Part shown: positions 7,437 to 15,241 of the stretch, piece after piece
How the letters are laid out: each line of letters opens with the position of its first letter
How positions within the stretch are numbered: the first letter of the stretch is position 1
NCBI GenBank assembly: GCA_965232105.1
Contig: OZ246956.1
Location: forward strand, 2,542,001 to 2,606,000
Origin: Multivorans sp965232105
GTDB lineage: Bacteria > Acidobacteriota > Thermoanaerobaculia > Multivoradales > Multivoraceae
Direction of reading: 5' to 3'
Length of the DNA stretch: 64,000 nt
Notes under the pieces: model-generated
Seen by the model: the letters and a program-made list of their open reading frames with translations, nothing else
Told to the model about the DNA's origin: nothing
Databases searched by the model: none
Position numbers and translations under genes: made by a program

Positions 7437-8990
7437 ATGACGAAGAGCGAACGGGGTCAGTGGCGACGGAACACGAACGTGGGGACGTGCCTGGTGGCGG
7501 CGTGCGCGCTTCTTCTGATGGCGACCGTCCCGGGATCGGCCCAGGAGCGACCGAACATTGTCTTCATCCTGATCGACGACCAGCGCTTCGACGCGGCTTC
7601 CGCGCTCGGACACCCGTTCCTCGAGACACCGCACCTCGATCGGCTGATCGAACGCGGCGTGCTGTTCGAGAACGCCTTCGTCACCACCTCGCTCTGCTCG
7701 CCGAGCCGCGCGTCGATTCTCACCGGGCAGTATGCCCACCGGCACGGCGTGCTGGACAACCGCACCCGCCTCGACCCACAGACGCCGACCTTCCCGCAGG
7801 AACTCCAGGGCGCCGGTTACCGGACTGCTTTCGTCGGCAAGTGGCACATGGGCGGCGCCTCCGACGCGCCCCGGCCCGGGTTCGACCGCTGGGTGTCGTT
7901 TCCGGGCCAGGGTCTCTACTACAACCAGACCTTCAACATCGACGGCGAACGGGTGCCGCGCCAGGGGTACACGACGGACCTGATCACCGACTACGCGCTG
8001 GACTTCCTGGCTGCTCGCCAAGGGGCGGAAGAGCCCTTCCTGCTTTACGTGTCGCACAAGGCGGTACACGCTTCGTTCCGGCCCGCGGAACGCCACGTCG
8101 GAAGCTACGCCGGCAAGCGCTATCCACCGCCGCCGACGATGGCGAACCGGCACGACAACTACGAAGGGAAGCCGAACTGGGTCGAAGTGCAGCGTCGAAG
8201 CTGGCACGGCGTGGACGGCCTCTACGACAACACGGTCGACTTTCAGCAGTTCGCCGTTGACTACGCCGAAACGATGCGCGGCGTCGACGACAGCGTGGGC
8301 CGGATCGTCGGCGCCCTGGAGGAGCAGGGGCTGCTGGACCGGACTCTGCTCGTCTTCACGTCGGACAACGGCTTCCAGTTCGGTGAACACGGCCTGATCG
8401 ACAAGCGGACGATGTACGAGGCGTCGATCCGGGTGCCTCTGGTGGTTCTGGCACCGGGGTCTGAGGGCGGCGCGGGTGGCCTCAGGCGCCCCGAGATGAT
8501 CCTCAACCTGGACTTCGCGCCGACCTTTCTGGAGGCTGCCGGACTCGCAATCCCGTCAACCGTCCAGGGTCGTTCTTTCCTGGGACTGATCGAAGGCGAC
8601 GGCGCGGAAGGGTCGCCGTGGCGCGACGCGTTCCTCTACGAGTACTTCTGGGAGCGCGCCTTCCCGCAGACGCCGACCGTGATGGGGGTGCGTACCGACC
8701 GCTACAAGTTCATGCGATTCCACGGCATCTGGGACCGCTACGAGCTCTACGACCTGGAGGCGGACCCGGACGAACGCAACAACCTGCTGGGCGAGTTCAT
8801 CACCCGTCACGGTGGCGGAAACGTGGAGACGCGACTGGCGGTAGCCGCCAGGAACGCGCGCAGCGAGGGCGGCGAGGCCGCTGCCGAGGTGCTGGAACTC
8901 AAGGCGCTGTTCGACCGCCTGTCCGGGCGGCTCGACGAACTGCTCGACCAGGCCGGCGCTTTGGAAAAGCCGAACTGGCAGGCGCCGTAG
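7437..8990 (+). CDS. Exported formylglycine-dependent sulfatase
   Basis: A 517-aa sulfatase. The signal peptide (1-36, ending 'VPGSAQ') precedes 'RPNIVFILIDDQRFD' with the metal-binding Asp pair. 'SLCSPSRASILTG' supplies the C-x-P-S-R formylglycine site (Cys87). Further metal or substrate motifs are 'GKWHMGG' and 'TSDNGFQFGEHGLIDK'. Such enzymes remove sulfate esters from sugars or aryl compounds in the periplasm. The ATG at 7437 follows the acyltransferase stop at once (ggagctgagATG). The ending meets convergent coaA 4 bp on. Confidence 0.92.
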   Translation: MTKSERGQWRRNTNVGTCLVAACALLLMATVPGSAQERPNIVFILIDDQRFDAASALGHPFLETPHLDRLIERGVLFENAFVTTSLCSPSRASILTGQYAHRHGVLDNRTRLDPQTPTFPQELQGAGYRTAFVGKWHMGGASDAPRPGFDRWVSFPGQGLYYNQTFNIDGERVPRQGYTTDLITDYALDFLAARQGAEEPFLLYVSHKAVHASFRPAERHVGSYAGKRYPPPPTMANRHDNYEGKPNWVEVQRRSWHGVDGLYDNTVDFQQFAVDYAETMRGVDDSVGRIVGALEEQGLLDRTLLVFTSDNGFQFGEHGLIDKRTMYEASIRVPLVVLAPGSEGGAGGLRRPEMILNLDFAPTFLEAAGLAIPSTVQGRSFLGLIEGDGAEGSPWRDAFLYEYFWERAFPQTPTVMGVRTDRYKFMRFHGIWDRYELYDLEADPDERNNLLGEFITRHGGGNVETRLAVAARNARSEGGEAAAEVLELKALFDRLSGRLDELLDQAGALEKPNWQAP

Positions 8991-8994
8991 CCAG

Positions 8995-9951
8995 CTACAG
9001 CTTCCGCAGGCGCACCCGGCGCACCGCATGGTCGGGCGCCTTCTCGAGGATCAGATCGGCCCGCTCGCGGGTAGGCAGGATGTTCTGGACCAGGTTGGGC
9101 TCGTTGATCGCCTTCCAGATACCGCGCGCTGTGTCGATGGCGTCTTCTTCGCTCAGGCTGGCGTAGCGGTGGAAGTAGGCGTCGGGGTCCTTGAAAGCGG
9201 TACCCCTGAAGGTCAGGAACCGTTCCACGTACCAGCGCTCGACCACCTCCGTCTCGGCGTCCACGTAGATCGAAAAGTCGAACAGGTCGGAGAGCATCAG
9301 CCGGCTGCTTCTGGGCGCCTGCGACCGCGCCTGGAGCACGTTCAGGCCCTCCAGGATGAGGATGTCGGGCCGGTCGACGACCTCGGTGGCGCCGGGCAGG
9401 ATGTCGTAGGAGTGGTGCGAGTAGACCGGGTGCTCGACACACCGCTCGCCCGACTTCACCTGGAGGACGAAGTTGACCAGGGTCCGTATGTCGAAACTCT
9501 CGGGGAAGCCCTTGCGCTCCATGAGGCCCCGTTCCTCCAGGACGGCGTTGGGGTGGAGGAAGCCGTCGGTGGTCACGAGGTCCACCTGGGGGTGGTTCGG
9601 CCAGCGCGCGAGCAGCTCGCGCAGGATGCGGCCGGTCGTGCTCTTGCCCACCGCGACGCTGCCGCCGATGCCGATGATGTACGGCACCTTGGGCGCCAGA
9701 CCGCCGAGGAAGGTCGTGCTGGCGCGGTAGAGATCCTGGGTGCCGCCGACGTAGAGGTTGAGAAGCCGCGACATCGGCAGATAGATCTGCGCGACCTCGT
9801 CCAGCGACACGTTCTCGTTGATGCCGCGCAGACGCTGCAGTTCTTCCTCCGACAGCGGGTTCGGCGTGTCGGCGCGCAGCCGCCCCCACGCCTCCTCGCC
9901 GAAGGTGACGTAGATCGAGTCGGTGAGAGAGTCGACCTTGCGGTTGGTCAA
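8995..9951 (-). CDS. coaA: Type I pantothenate kinase
   Basis: A 318-aa enzyme that phosphorylates pantothenate, the first and controlling step of coenzyme A synthesis. It has the PRK-type P-loop 'GIGGSVAVGKST' (about 94-105), 'VDLVTTDGFLHPN', 'RKGFPESFD', 'YSHHSYDI' and 'ILEGLNVLQ', all in family order. The length matches E. coli CoaA (316 aa). The start ATG gives the usual 'DSIYVTFGEEAWGRLR' N-terminal region. It lies 100 bp downstream of the peroxiredoxin gene on the same strand. Confidence 0.95.
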   Translation of the reverse strand: MTNRKVDSLTDSIYVTFGEEAWGRLRADTPNPLSEEELQRLRGINENVSLDEVAQIYLPMSRLLNLYVGGTQDLYRASTTFLGGLAPKVPYIIGIGGSVAVGKSTTGRILRELLARWPNHPQVDLVTTDGFLHPNAVLEERGLMERKGFPESFDIRTLVNFVLQVKSGERCVEHPVYSHHSYDILPGATEVVDRPDILILEGLNVLQARSQAPRSSRLMLSDLFDFSIYVDAETEVVERWYVERFLTFRGTAFKDPDAYFHRYASLSEEDAIDTARGIWKAINEPNLVQNILPTRERADLILEKAPDHAVRRVRLRKL

Positions 9952-10051
9952 GAGACCCCCGGGCTACGAAGAGCCGGGTCGTATCAGCCGAGCGTCATCC
10001 GTGGCCGCGGTGACGGGCGCATGGACCGGGTCGCGGCTGACGCGGAATGCG

Positions 10052-10537
10052 TCACCCGAGCTCCTCCAGTACCGCTTCGGCGCCGCTTACGCCGACCTGG
10101 CCTGCCGGTTCCACGCCGAGGTACGTCACGACGCCGTCGTCGACGACTGCGGCGTAGCGCCGGGACCTGGTGCCCATCCCGAAGCGCGAGGCGTCGAGTT
10201 CCAGCCCGATCCTGGCCGTGAATTCGCCGTTGCCGTCGGACAGCATCACGATGTCCTCCGGAATGCTCCGCAGCTTGCGCCACTCGTTGATCACGAAGAC
10301 GTCGTTGACCGCGACACACGCCACCGTGTCGACGGCCTTCGCCTTGAGCGACTCGAGGTGCTCGACGAACCCGGGCATGTGGACCTCGGAACAGGTGGGC
10401 GTCAAGGCGCCGGGCACCGCGAAAAGAACGACCTTCTTGCCTTCGAACAGCTCCCGTGTGGAGATGTCGACGATGCCGTCCGAGGTCATCCGCTTGAAGC
10501 TGGCTTCGGGAATCGCGTCGCCGGTCTTGATGCTCAT
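10052..10537 (-). CDS. Peroxiredoxin (Prx5-type)
   Basis: A 161-aa thiol peroxidase that reduces H2O2 and organic peroxides. The peroxidatic motif 'VPGALTPTCS' (P-x3-T-x2-C, Cys49) and 'PGFVEHLESLKAKAVDTVACVAVNDVFV' mark the Prx5/AhpE-like redoxin group. The C-terminal glutaredoxin domain found in some relatives is absent, so an external thiol donor is needed. No signal peptide is present, so it should be cytoplasmic. ATG start at 10537. Confidence 0.92.
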   Translation of the reverse strand: MSIKTGDAIPEASFKRMTSDGIVDISTRELFEGKKVVLFAVPGALTPTCSEVHMPGFVEHLESLKAKAVDTVACVAVNDVFVINEWRKLRSIPEDIVMLSDGNGEFTARIGLELDASRFGMGTRSRRYAAVVDDGVVTYLGVEPAGQVGVSGAEAVLEELG

Positions 10538-10624
10538 GCACTCTGCTCCCTGACGTTCCTGGGTCCGATGGGGGCGGCAGTATAACTATGATCGCGACAG
10601 GTGCTGAGGCGAATGCAGTCGGGA

Positions 10625-11683
10625 ATGACCGGGGTTCGGATGCCTGTGCTGCATGCGTTCGCCGCCGCGTTGCTGGTCGGCGCCTGCTCCGGCCCTTCTG
10701 ACGGCGATGGGGCCGAGGGCGACGCGGCGAGCGTCGCGAGCCTGGCAACCCTGGGCGTTGAGCATGCCGAGTACCTGGACAGCGTGGTGGGCGCCGAACT
10801 GGAACTCGTCGAACCGGGCCGCGAGGGCGTCTGGCGCGAGATCCGCGGCGGCGGCCGGGTGTTGCGGCTGGAGGCCCCGCCCGAACGGATCGCCTCGCGG
10901 ACTCTGGCAACGGACGAGATCCTCCTTGAAATCGCCGAGCCGGACCGGATCGTCCTCCTGTCGCCCTTCGCCGGCGATCCGGCGTTCAGTCCCAGTGCGG
11001 ACGCAGCCCGACGTCTGGGGCGTGTGGGCGGCTTCAGTACGGAGGAGATCCTGGCGGCCTCCCCCGACCTCGTCTTCGCGGCCGGCTTCAACAGCCAGGA
11101 AGCACTGGCGCAGTTGGAGGCGGCGGACGTGCCCGTCCTCGTTCTGGACGATCACGAGAGTCTGGCGGCGATCGAGAGCAACATCCGGGTCGTGGGTTTC
11201 GCGATCGGCCGGGATCGCGAGGCGGAGCGGCTCGTGGAGGAGATGAGGACCCGCCTGGAGGAGGCTCGGGAGCGGGCCGGCGCCCGGGCATCGGGCCTGC
11301 GCGTGGTGCACTACAGCGGCGGCGTGGTGTTGGGTAGGCGTACCGTGTTCGATGACGCGATTCGCTACCTGGGAGCGGTGAACCTGGCGGGCGAGAACGG
11401 TCTCGTCGGTTGGCCGCGGATCTCCGCCGAGCAGGTCGTGCTCTGGAACCCGGACGTGATCTTCACGGACTCCTACGTCGGCGACGACGCGGCGGTAGGG
11501 GTCCCGGACGGTACGCGGGCGGCCGGGCTGGGCAACGTGGTGTCGCTCGACGGCCGGGACATGGCGGCCATTTCGCACCACGTCGCCGGGTTGGTCGACC
11601 GGCTGGCCGACGCCCTGGTCCGCGCCGCGGAGAGGATCGAGGCCGCGGGCGGCGGGGACGACGCGACGGCCGGCCCCGAATGA
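10625..11683 (+). CDS. ABC importer substrate-binding lipoprotein (BtuF/FhuD class III)
   Basis: A periplasmic binding lipoprotein for a metal chelate such as cobalamin, heme or siderophore. The lipobox 'LLVGACSG' follows a short hydrophobic stretch. The mature part has the helical-backbone pattern 'PPERIASRTLATDEILLEI', 'GGFSTEEILAASPDLVFAA', 'LGAVNLAGENGLVGWPRISAEQVVLWNPDVIF'. In-frame starts at 10601, 10613, 10625 and 10640 all allow a lipoprotein signal, and the choice is uncertain. The TGA stop at 11681 overlaps the ATG of the repeat-encoded mini-ORF chain that leads to the permease. Confidence 0.88.
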   Translation: MTGVRMPVLHAFAAALLVGACSGPSDGDGAEGDAASVASLATLGVEHAEYLDSVVGAELELVEPGREGVWREIRGGGRVLRLEAPPERIASRTLATDEILLEIAEPDRIVLLSPFAGDPAFSPSADAARRLGRVGGFSTEEILAASPDLVFAAGFNSQEALAQLEAADVPVLVLDDHESLAAIESNIRVVGFAIGRDREAERLVEEMRTRLEEARERAGARASGLRVVHYSGGVVLGRRTVFDDAIRYLGAVNLAGENGLVGWPRISAEQVVLWNPDVIFTDSYVGDDAAVGVPDGTRAAGLGNVVSLDGRDMAAISHHVAGLVDRLADALVRAAERIEAAGGGDDATAGPE

Positions 11684-11781
11684 GGATGATCGGGGCGGCG
11701 TCGATGGCCAGTACGGCATGACGATGGCCAGTACGGCATGACGATGGTCAGCACGGCATGACGATGGTCGGTTCGGCATGA
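11680..11781 (+). other. Relay of four overlapping mini-ORFs (ATGA chain)
   Basis: Four tiny frames run head to tail: 11680-11721 (MRMIGAASMASTA), 11718-11741 (MTMASTA), 11738-11761 (MTMVSTA) and 11758-11781 (MTMVGSA). The binding-protein stop (11681-11683) overlaps the first ATG. Each mini-ORF stop overlaps the next ATG as ATGA, and the last stop overlaps the permease ATG (11778). Ribosomes finishing the binding protein could reinitiate step by step into the permease. No Shine-Dalgarno sequence is visible within the chain. Whether the peptides are made is inference. Confidence 0.6.
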
Positions 11782-11782
11782 C
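11703..11782 (+). repeat. Four 20-bp tandem repeats
   Basis: Units at 11703, 11723, 11743 and 11763. Units 1 and 2 are identical (gatggccagtacggcatgac), while units 3 and 4 differ at two and three positions. Each contains one ATG and one overlapping TGA. Since 20 is not a multiple of three, each unit shifts the frame and re-creates the ATGA junction. The permease start codon lies in the last unit. Confidence 0.9.
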
Positions 11783-12836
11783 GATTGCGCTTGGAGTGCG
11801 CCGCGTCGGGTTCTGGTGGTACATGGCCGCCGGGGCGGCACTGCTCGTCGCCTTCGCGGCGGTCGGCCTGTTCCGGGGCTCGGTCTCCCTCGATCCAGCG
11901 GACGTCATCGCGGTGCTGGCCCGCCACCTGCTGCCCGGCGAGCACGGTCCCGTCGACCCGCGGGTGGACACGATCGTGTGGTCGCTGCGGGCGCCGCGAG
12001 TCGTTCTGGCGGCGATGGTCGGGGGTTGTCTGGCGCTGGCCGGAGCCCAGATGCAGGGGTTGTTCCGCAATCCGCTTGCGTCGCCGGGGATCGTCGGCAC
12101 GAGCACCGGGGCCGCGGTGGGCGCCGTCTTCGCCCTGACGTTCGGCCTGGCCGGCGCGTTTCTCCTCGCTGCGCCGCTGTTCGCGGTCGGCGGTGCGCTG
12201 CTGTCGCTGCTGATCGTGACCCGGATCGCCACCCGCGACGGCTACACGCCGGTGACCACTCTGTTGCTTGCCGGGGTGGCGCTCAACGCCCTGCTCGGGG
12301 CGGTCAACTCGTGGCTCATCGCCCGCTCCTGGGAGCAGTACGAGGCGGCGCGCCAGATCGCCTACTGGATGATGGGCGGCGTGACCGATCGGGACTGGCG
12401 CTATGTGGGCATGTTGCTGCCCGGGATGATCGTGGGTTGTGTCGTGGCGGCCTGGTTTGCGCGCGACCTGGATCTGCTGCTCGAAGGCGAGGAAGTCGCG
12501 GCGTCACTCGGGGTCGACATCGAGCGGACGAAGCGGGCGGTGCTGTGGAGCGCGGCGATCCTGACCGGCAGTGCCGTCGCGGTCAGCGGCGTGGTCGGCT
12601 TCGTCGGTCTCGTTGTGCCGCACCTCGTCCGTCTGCTGCTGGGGCCGGTGCACCGGCGGTTGCTGCCGGCCGCGTTCCTGACCGGCGCCTGGTTCGTCGT
12701 GGGCGCGGATCTGCTGGCGCGGACGCTGGCGGCGCCCAAGGAGGTCCACCTGGGCGTGGTCACGGCGTTCGTCGGCGCCCCCTTCTTCCTCTACCTGCTG
12801 ATGCGCCATGAGAAGGAAGTGGCGGTGTCGCGATGA
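11778..12836 (+). CDS. FecCD-type ABC importer permease
   Basis: A 352-aa inner-membrane permease with about 10 helices and FecCD/BtuC hallmarks: 'SLRAPRVVLAAMVGGCLALAGAQMQGLFRNPLASPGIVGTS' written in part as 'RAPRVVLAAMVGGCLA' and 'GAQMQGLFRNPLASPG', then 'GVVGFVGLVVPHLVRLLLG' near the C-terminus, which contacts the ATPase. It transports iron-siderophore, heme or cobalamin. The start lies in the fourth tandem repeat. The end overlaps the ATPase gene by 4 bp (ATGA), so all three importer genes are translationally linked. Confidence 0.93.
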   Translation: MTIALGVRRVGFWWYMAAGAALLVAFAAVGLFRGSVSLDPADVIAVLARHLLPGEHGPVDPRVDTIVWSLRAPRVVLAAMVGGCLALAGAQMQGLFRNPLASPGIVGTSTGAAVGAVFALTFGLAGAFLLAAPLFAVGGALLSLLIVTRIATRDGYTPVTTLLLAGVALNALLGAVNSWLIARSWEQYEAARQIAYWMMGGVTDRDWRYVGMLLPGMIVGCVVAAWFARDLDLLLEGEEVAASLGVDIERTKRAVLWSAAILTGSAVAVSGVVGFVGLVVPHLVRLLLGPVHRRLLPAAFLTGAWFVVGADLLARTLAAPKEVHLGVVTAFVGAPFFLYLLMRHEKEVAVSR

Positions 12837-13678
12837 CGGCGGCGTCGGGTTCGGCGCTCAGGGCGCCGCGCCTGGAACTCGTGGGCGGCGGCGTCGAGCG
12901 GCGGGGCCGCTGGCTGTTGCGAGGGGTCGACCTCGTCATTGAACCGTCCATGCTGACCTCGGTCGTGGGGCCGAACGGGGCCGGCAAGTCGACTCTGCTG
13001 CGGCTGCTCTCCGGTACGTGGCGGCTGACCGAAGGCCAGGTGCTGCTGGGCGGATTCGATCTCGCCGCGCTGCCGCGCCGGCAGGCGGCGCGGCGGGTGG
13101 CCTACGTGCCGCAGTCGGTGCGGCCGGCGTTCGAGTTCACGGTGCGCGAGTTCGTCACCCTCGGCCGGTATCCGCACGAGAGCCGGCTCTTCGGTACCCG
13201 CTCGGCCGACCGCGGCTGGATCGACCGCTGCCTGGACGACACGGACGTGCTGGCGCTCGCCGACCGCAGGGTGACCACCCTTTCAGGCGGCGAGCTGCAG
13301 CGCGTGCTGATGGCTCGCTGTCTCGCCACCGAAGCGGAGGTCCTGCTGCTCGACGAACCGACCTCGAACCTCGATCTGGCCCACGGTCTGGACCTGCTTG
13401 GTCTCGCCCGCCGGCTCGCGGGCGATGGCCGGTCCGTCGTACTCGTCCTGCACGACCTGAACGCCACCGCCCGCTTCGCCGATCGGGTGGCCGTGCTCGA
13501 CGGCGGCAGCCTGGTTGCGGAGGGCCCGCCCTCCGAGGTCCTGGCGCCGGAGCTCGTGCGTCACGTGTTCCGGGTCGAGGCGGTGGCCCTGCCGGGGGCC
13601 GCGTCGACCGTGTTCGACTTCGAACCGCTGGCTTCAGGTCACTCGGAATCCGAACGGCCCGAGAGCCGCACCAGGTAG
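12833..13678 (+). CDS. FecE/BtuD-type ABC importer ATPase
   Basis: A 281-aa ATP-binding subunit. Walker A 'GPNGAGKST' (46-54), Q-loop 'YVPQSV' (91-96), signature 'LSGGELQRV' (150-158), Walker B 'VLLLDEPTSNLDLAH' (170-184) and H-loop 'VLHDLN'. It powers the permease encoded just upstream (ATGA overlap). The last 40 bp overlap tail-to-tail with the MaoC gene on the other strand. The three-gene set has no outer-membrane receptor beside it. Confidence 0.93.
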   Translation: MTAASGSALRAPRLELVGGGVERRGRWLLRGVDLVIEPSMLTSVVGPNGAGKSTLLRLLSGTWRLTEGQVLLGGFDLAALPRRQAARRVAYVPQSVRPAFEFTVREFVTLGRYPHESRLFGTRSADRGWIDRCLDDTDVLALADRRVTTLSGGELQRVLMARCLATEAEVLLLDEPTSNLDLAHGLDLLGLARRLAGDGRSVVLVLHDLNATARFADRVAVLDGGSLVAEGPPSEVLAPELVRHVFRVEAVALPGAASTVFDFEPLASGHSESERPESRTR

Positions 13679-14115
13679 CTCTGCCGGCCTTCCAGCACCC
13701 GCTCGCCGCGCTGGTTCTCGATCGTGCTCTCCAGCACGACGACGCCGGTCGTCCGCTGCCGCTTCAGTTCCGCGATGCGCAGCATGGGATACAGCGTGTC
13801 GCCCGGATACACGGGCTTGAGGAACCGGCAGGACTGTTCGATGTAACCGATCATGGCGCGTCCGATCACGTCGGCGAACGTGCCGGCGCCGGCGGCGCTG
13901 TAGCAGAGCACCTGGAGGCCGTGGGCCAGCATTCCCTGGTGGCCCTGGGACTTGCAGTACTCGACGTCGTAGTGGATCGGGTGGTTGTCGCCGGAGATTG
14001 CCTGGAACGCGGCGAAGTGGGCCTCCGTGACGGTGCGGCTGGGAAGCGGAAAGCGCTCGCCCGCCTCCAGGTCGTCGAACGGCCTGACGTCGACGAGGCC
14101 TTGCTCCCTAACCAC
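13639..14115 (-). CDS. MaoC-like (R)-hydratase/dehydratase
   Basis: A 158-aa hot-dog-fold protein with the hydratase motif 'FQAISGDNHPIHYDVEY' (Asp and His catalytic pair) and 'GMLAHGLQVLCYSAAG'. Family members hydrate enoyl-CoA or related thioesters, and some only bind acyl groups. It follows ltaE on the same strand after 8 bp, so the two probably share a transcript, although no common pathway is obvious. GTG start. Confidence 0.85.
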   Translation of the reverse strand: MVREQGLVDVRPFDDLEAGERFPLPSRTVTEAHFAAFQAISGDNHPIHYDVEYCKSQGHQGMLAHGLQVLCYSAAGAGTFADVIGRAMIGYIEQSCRFLKPVYPGDTLYPMLRIAELKRQRTTGVVVLESTIENQRGERVLEGRQSYLVRLSGRSDSE

Positions 14116-14123
14116 CGGGCTCC

Positions 14124-15158
14124 CTAGCCACCGAACACCCGGGTCAGAGCCTCGGCGGCCTGCGCCGTCTGCTCCGGACTCACGTCACGGTGCGTCACCA
14201 GGCGGATGTGGGTCGGGCTGATCGCCAGGCACAGTACGTCCTCGCGTTCCAGAGCCTCAACGAATTCCTCGGCGCCGCGGCCCGTGCCCTCGACCGAGAA
14301 GATGAGGATGTTCGTGCGCTGCTCGGCGATCAGGGCGACGCCGGGAAGGTCGTTCAACGTGTCCGCCAGCAGACGGGCGTTCTCGTGGTCCTGGACGAGC
14401 AGGGGAGGGCTCTCGTCGAGGGCGACCTCGGCCGCCGCCGCGAGCACGCCGACCTGGCGCATCTGGCCGCCACACATCTGCCGGTAGCGGCGGACGTTGC
14501 GGATGAAGTCGCGGGCGCCGACGACGATGGACCCGACGGGCGCGCCCAGGCCCTTGGAAAAGCAGAAGGAGAGCGAATCGACGGGTCCCGCGGCTTCGGC
14601 GGGTGTGCAGCCGAGCGCGGTCGCGGCGTTCCACAGCCGGGCGCCGTCGAGGTGGACGCGCAGACCGCGGCGATGGGCCATCTCGCAGAGGGCCTCGGTG
14701 CGGTCCCGGTCGTAGACCGTGCCGCCGGCCTGGTTGCAACTGTTCTCCAGGCAGAGCAGCCGGGTTGGGGCCAGGGTGGGGTCGTCCGGCGCGATCGCGG
14801 CCTCGACCTCTTCGGGCTGAAGAGTGCCGTCGTTCGCCGCCGTCACCGGGCGCGGGAACAGGCCGGTGATCCCGGTGATCCCGTTCATCTCGTGGTTGAT
14901 GATGTGCGCGCTCGCCTCGAGCAGGACCTCGCTGCCGCGCGGCAGTTCGTGCGCCAGCAGGCAGGACAGGTTGCCCTGGGTGCCGGAAGGGACGAACAGG
15001 GCGGCTTCCCGACCGAGCAGGTCCGCGACGCGCTCCTGGAGCCGGTTGACCGTCGGGTCCTCGCGAAACACGTCGTCGCCGACTTCGGCAGCCGCCATCG
15101 CCCTGCGCATGGCCGGGGACGGCCGGGTCATCGTGTCGGAGCGGAGTTCCACAGGCAT
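14124..15158 (-). CDS. ltaE: Low-specificity L-threonine aldolase
   Basis: A 344-aa PLP enzyme that splits threonine or allo-threonine to glycine and acetaldehyde. 'VELRSDTMTRPSPAMRRAM' at the N-terminus, 'VGDDVFREDPTVNRLQ', 'PSGTQGNLSCLLAH', 'HLDGARLWNAA' (Asp171, Arg174) and the PLP lysine in 'FCFSKGLGAPVGS' (Lys202) are all in family positions and the length is normal. ATG start at 15158. It is first of two genes with the MaoC protein. Confidence 0.95.
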   Translation of the reverse strand: MPVELRSDTMTRPSPAMRRAMAAAEVGDDVFREDPTVNRLQERVADLLGREAALFVPSGTQGNLSCLLAHELPRGSEVLLEASAHIINHEMNGITGITGLFPRPVTAANDGTLQPEEVEAAIAPDDPTLAPTRLLCLENSCNQAGGTVYDRDRTEALCEMAHRRGLRVHLDGARLWNAATALGCTPAEAAGPVDSLSFCFSKGLGAPVGSIVVGARDFIRNVRRYRQMCGGQMRQVGVLAAAAEVALDESPPLLVQDHENARLLADTLNDLPGVALIAEQRTNILIFSVEGTGRGAEEFVEALEREDVLCLAISPTHIRLVTHRDVSPEQTAQAAEALTRVFGG

Positions 15159-15241
15159 GGCGAGCTATCCGAGACTCTGCGACCGATCCTGGAGCGGGTG
15201 ACCGGTCCCGAGAAGAGGCGAGCCATCATACTTGCGCGCGA

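Noticed and set aside
7083..8390. Minus-strand frame opposite the sulfatase
   Set aside because: The sulfatase on the plus strand has all family motifs. The minus frame is an antisense artefact.
14865..14885. Short GGTGATCCC tandem repeat
   Set aside because: It lies in the threonine aldolase coding sequence and simply encodes a repeated Gly-Ile-Thr-Gly segment.
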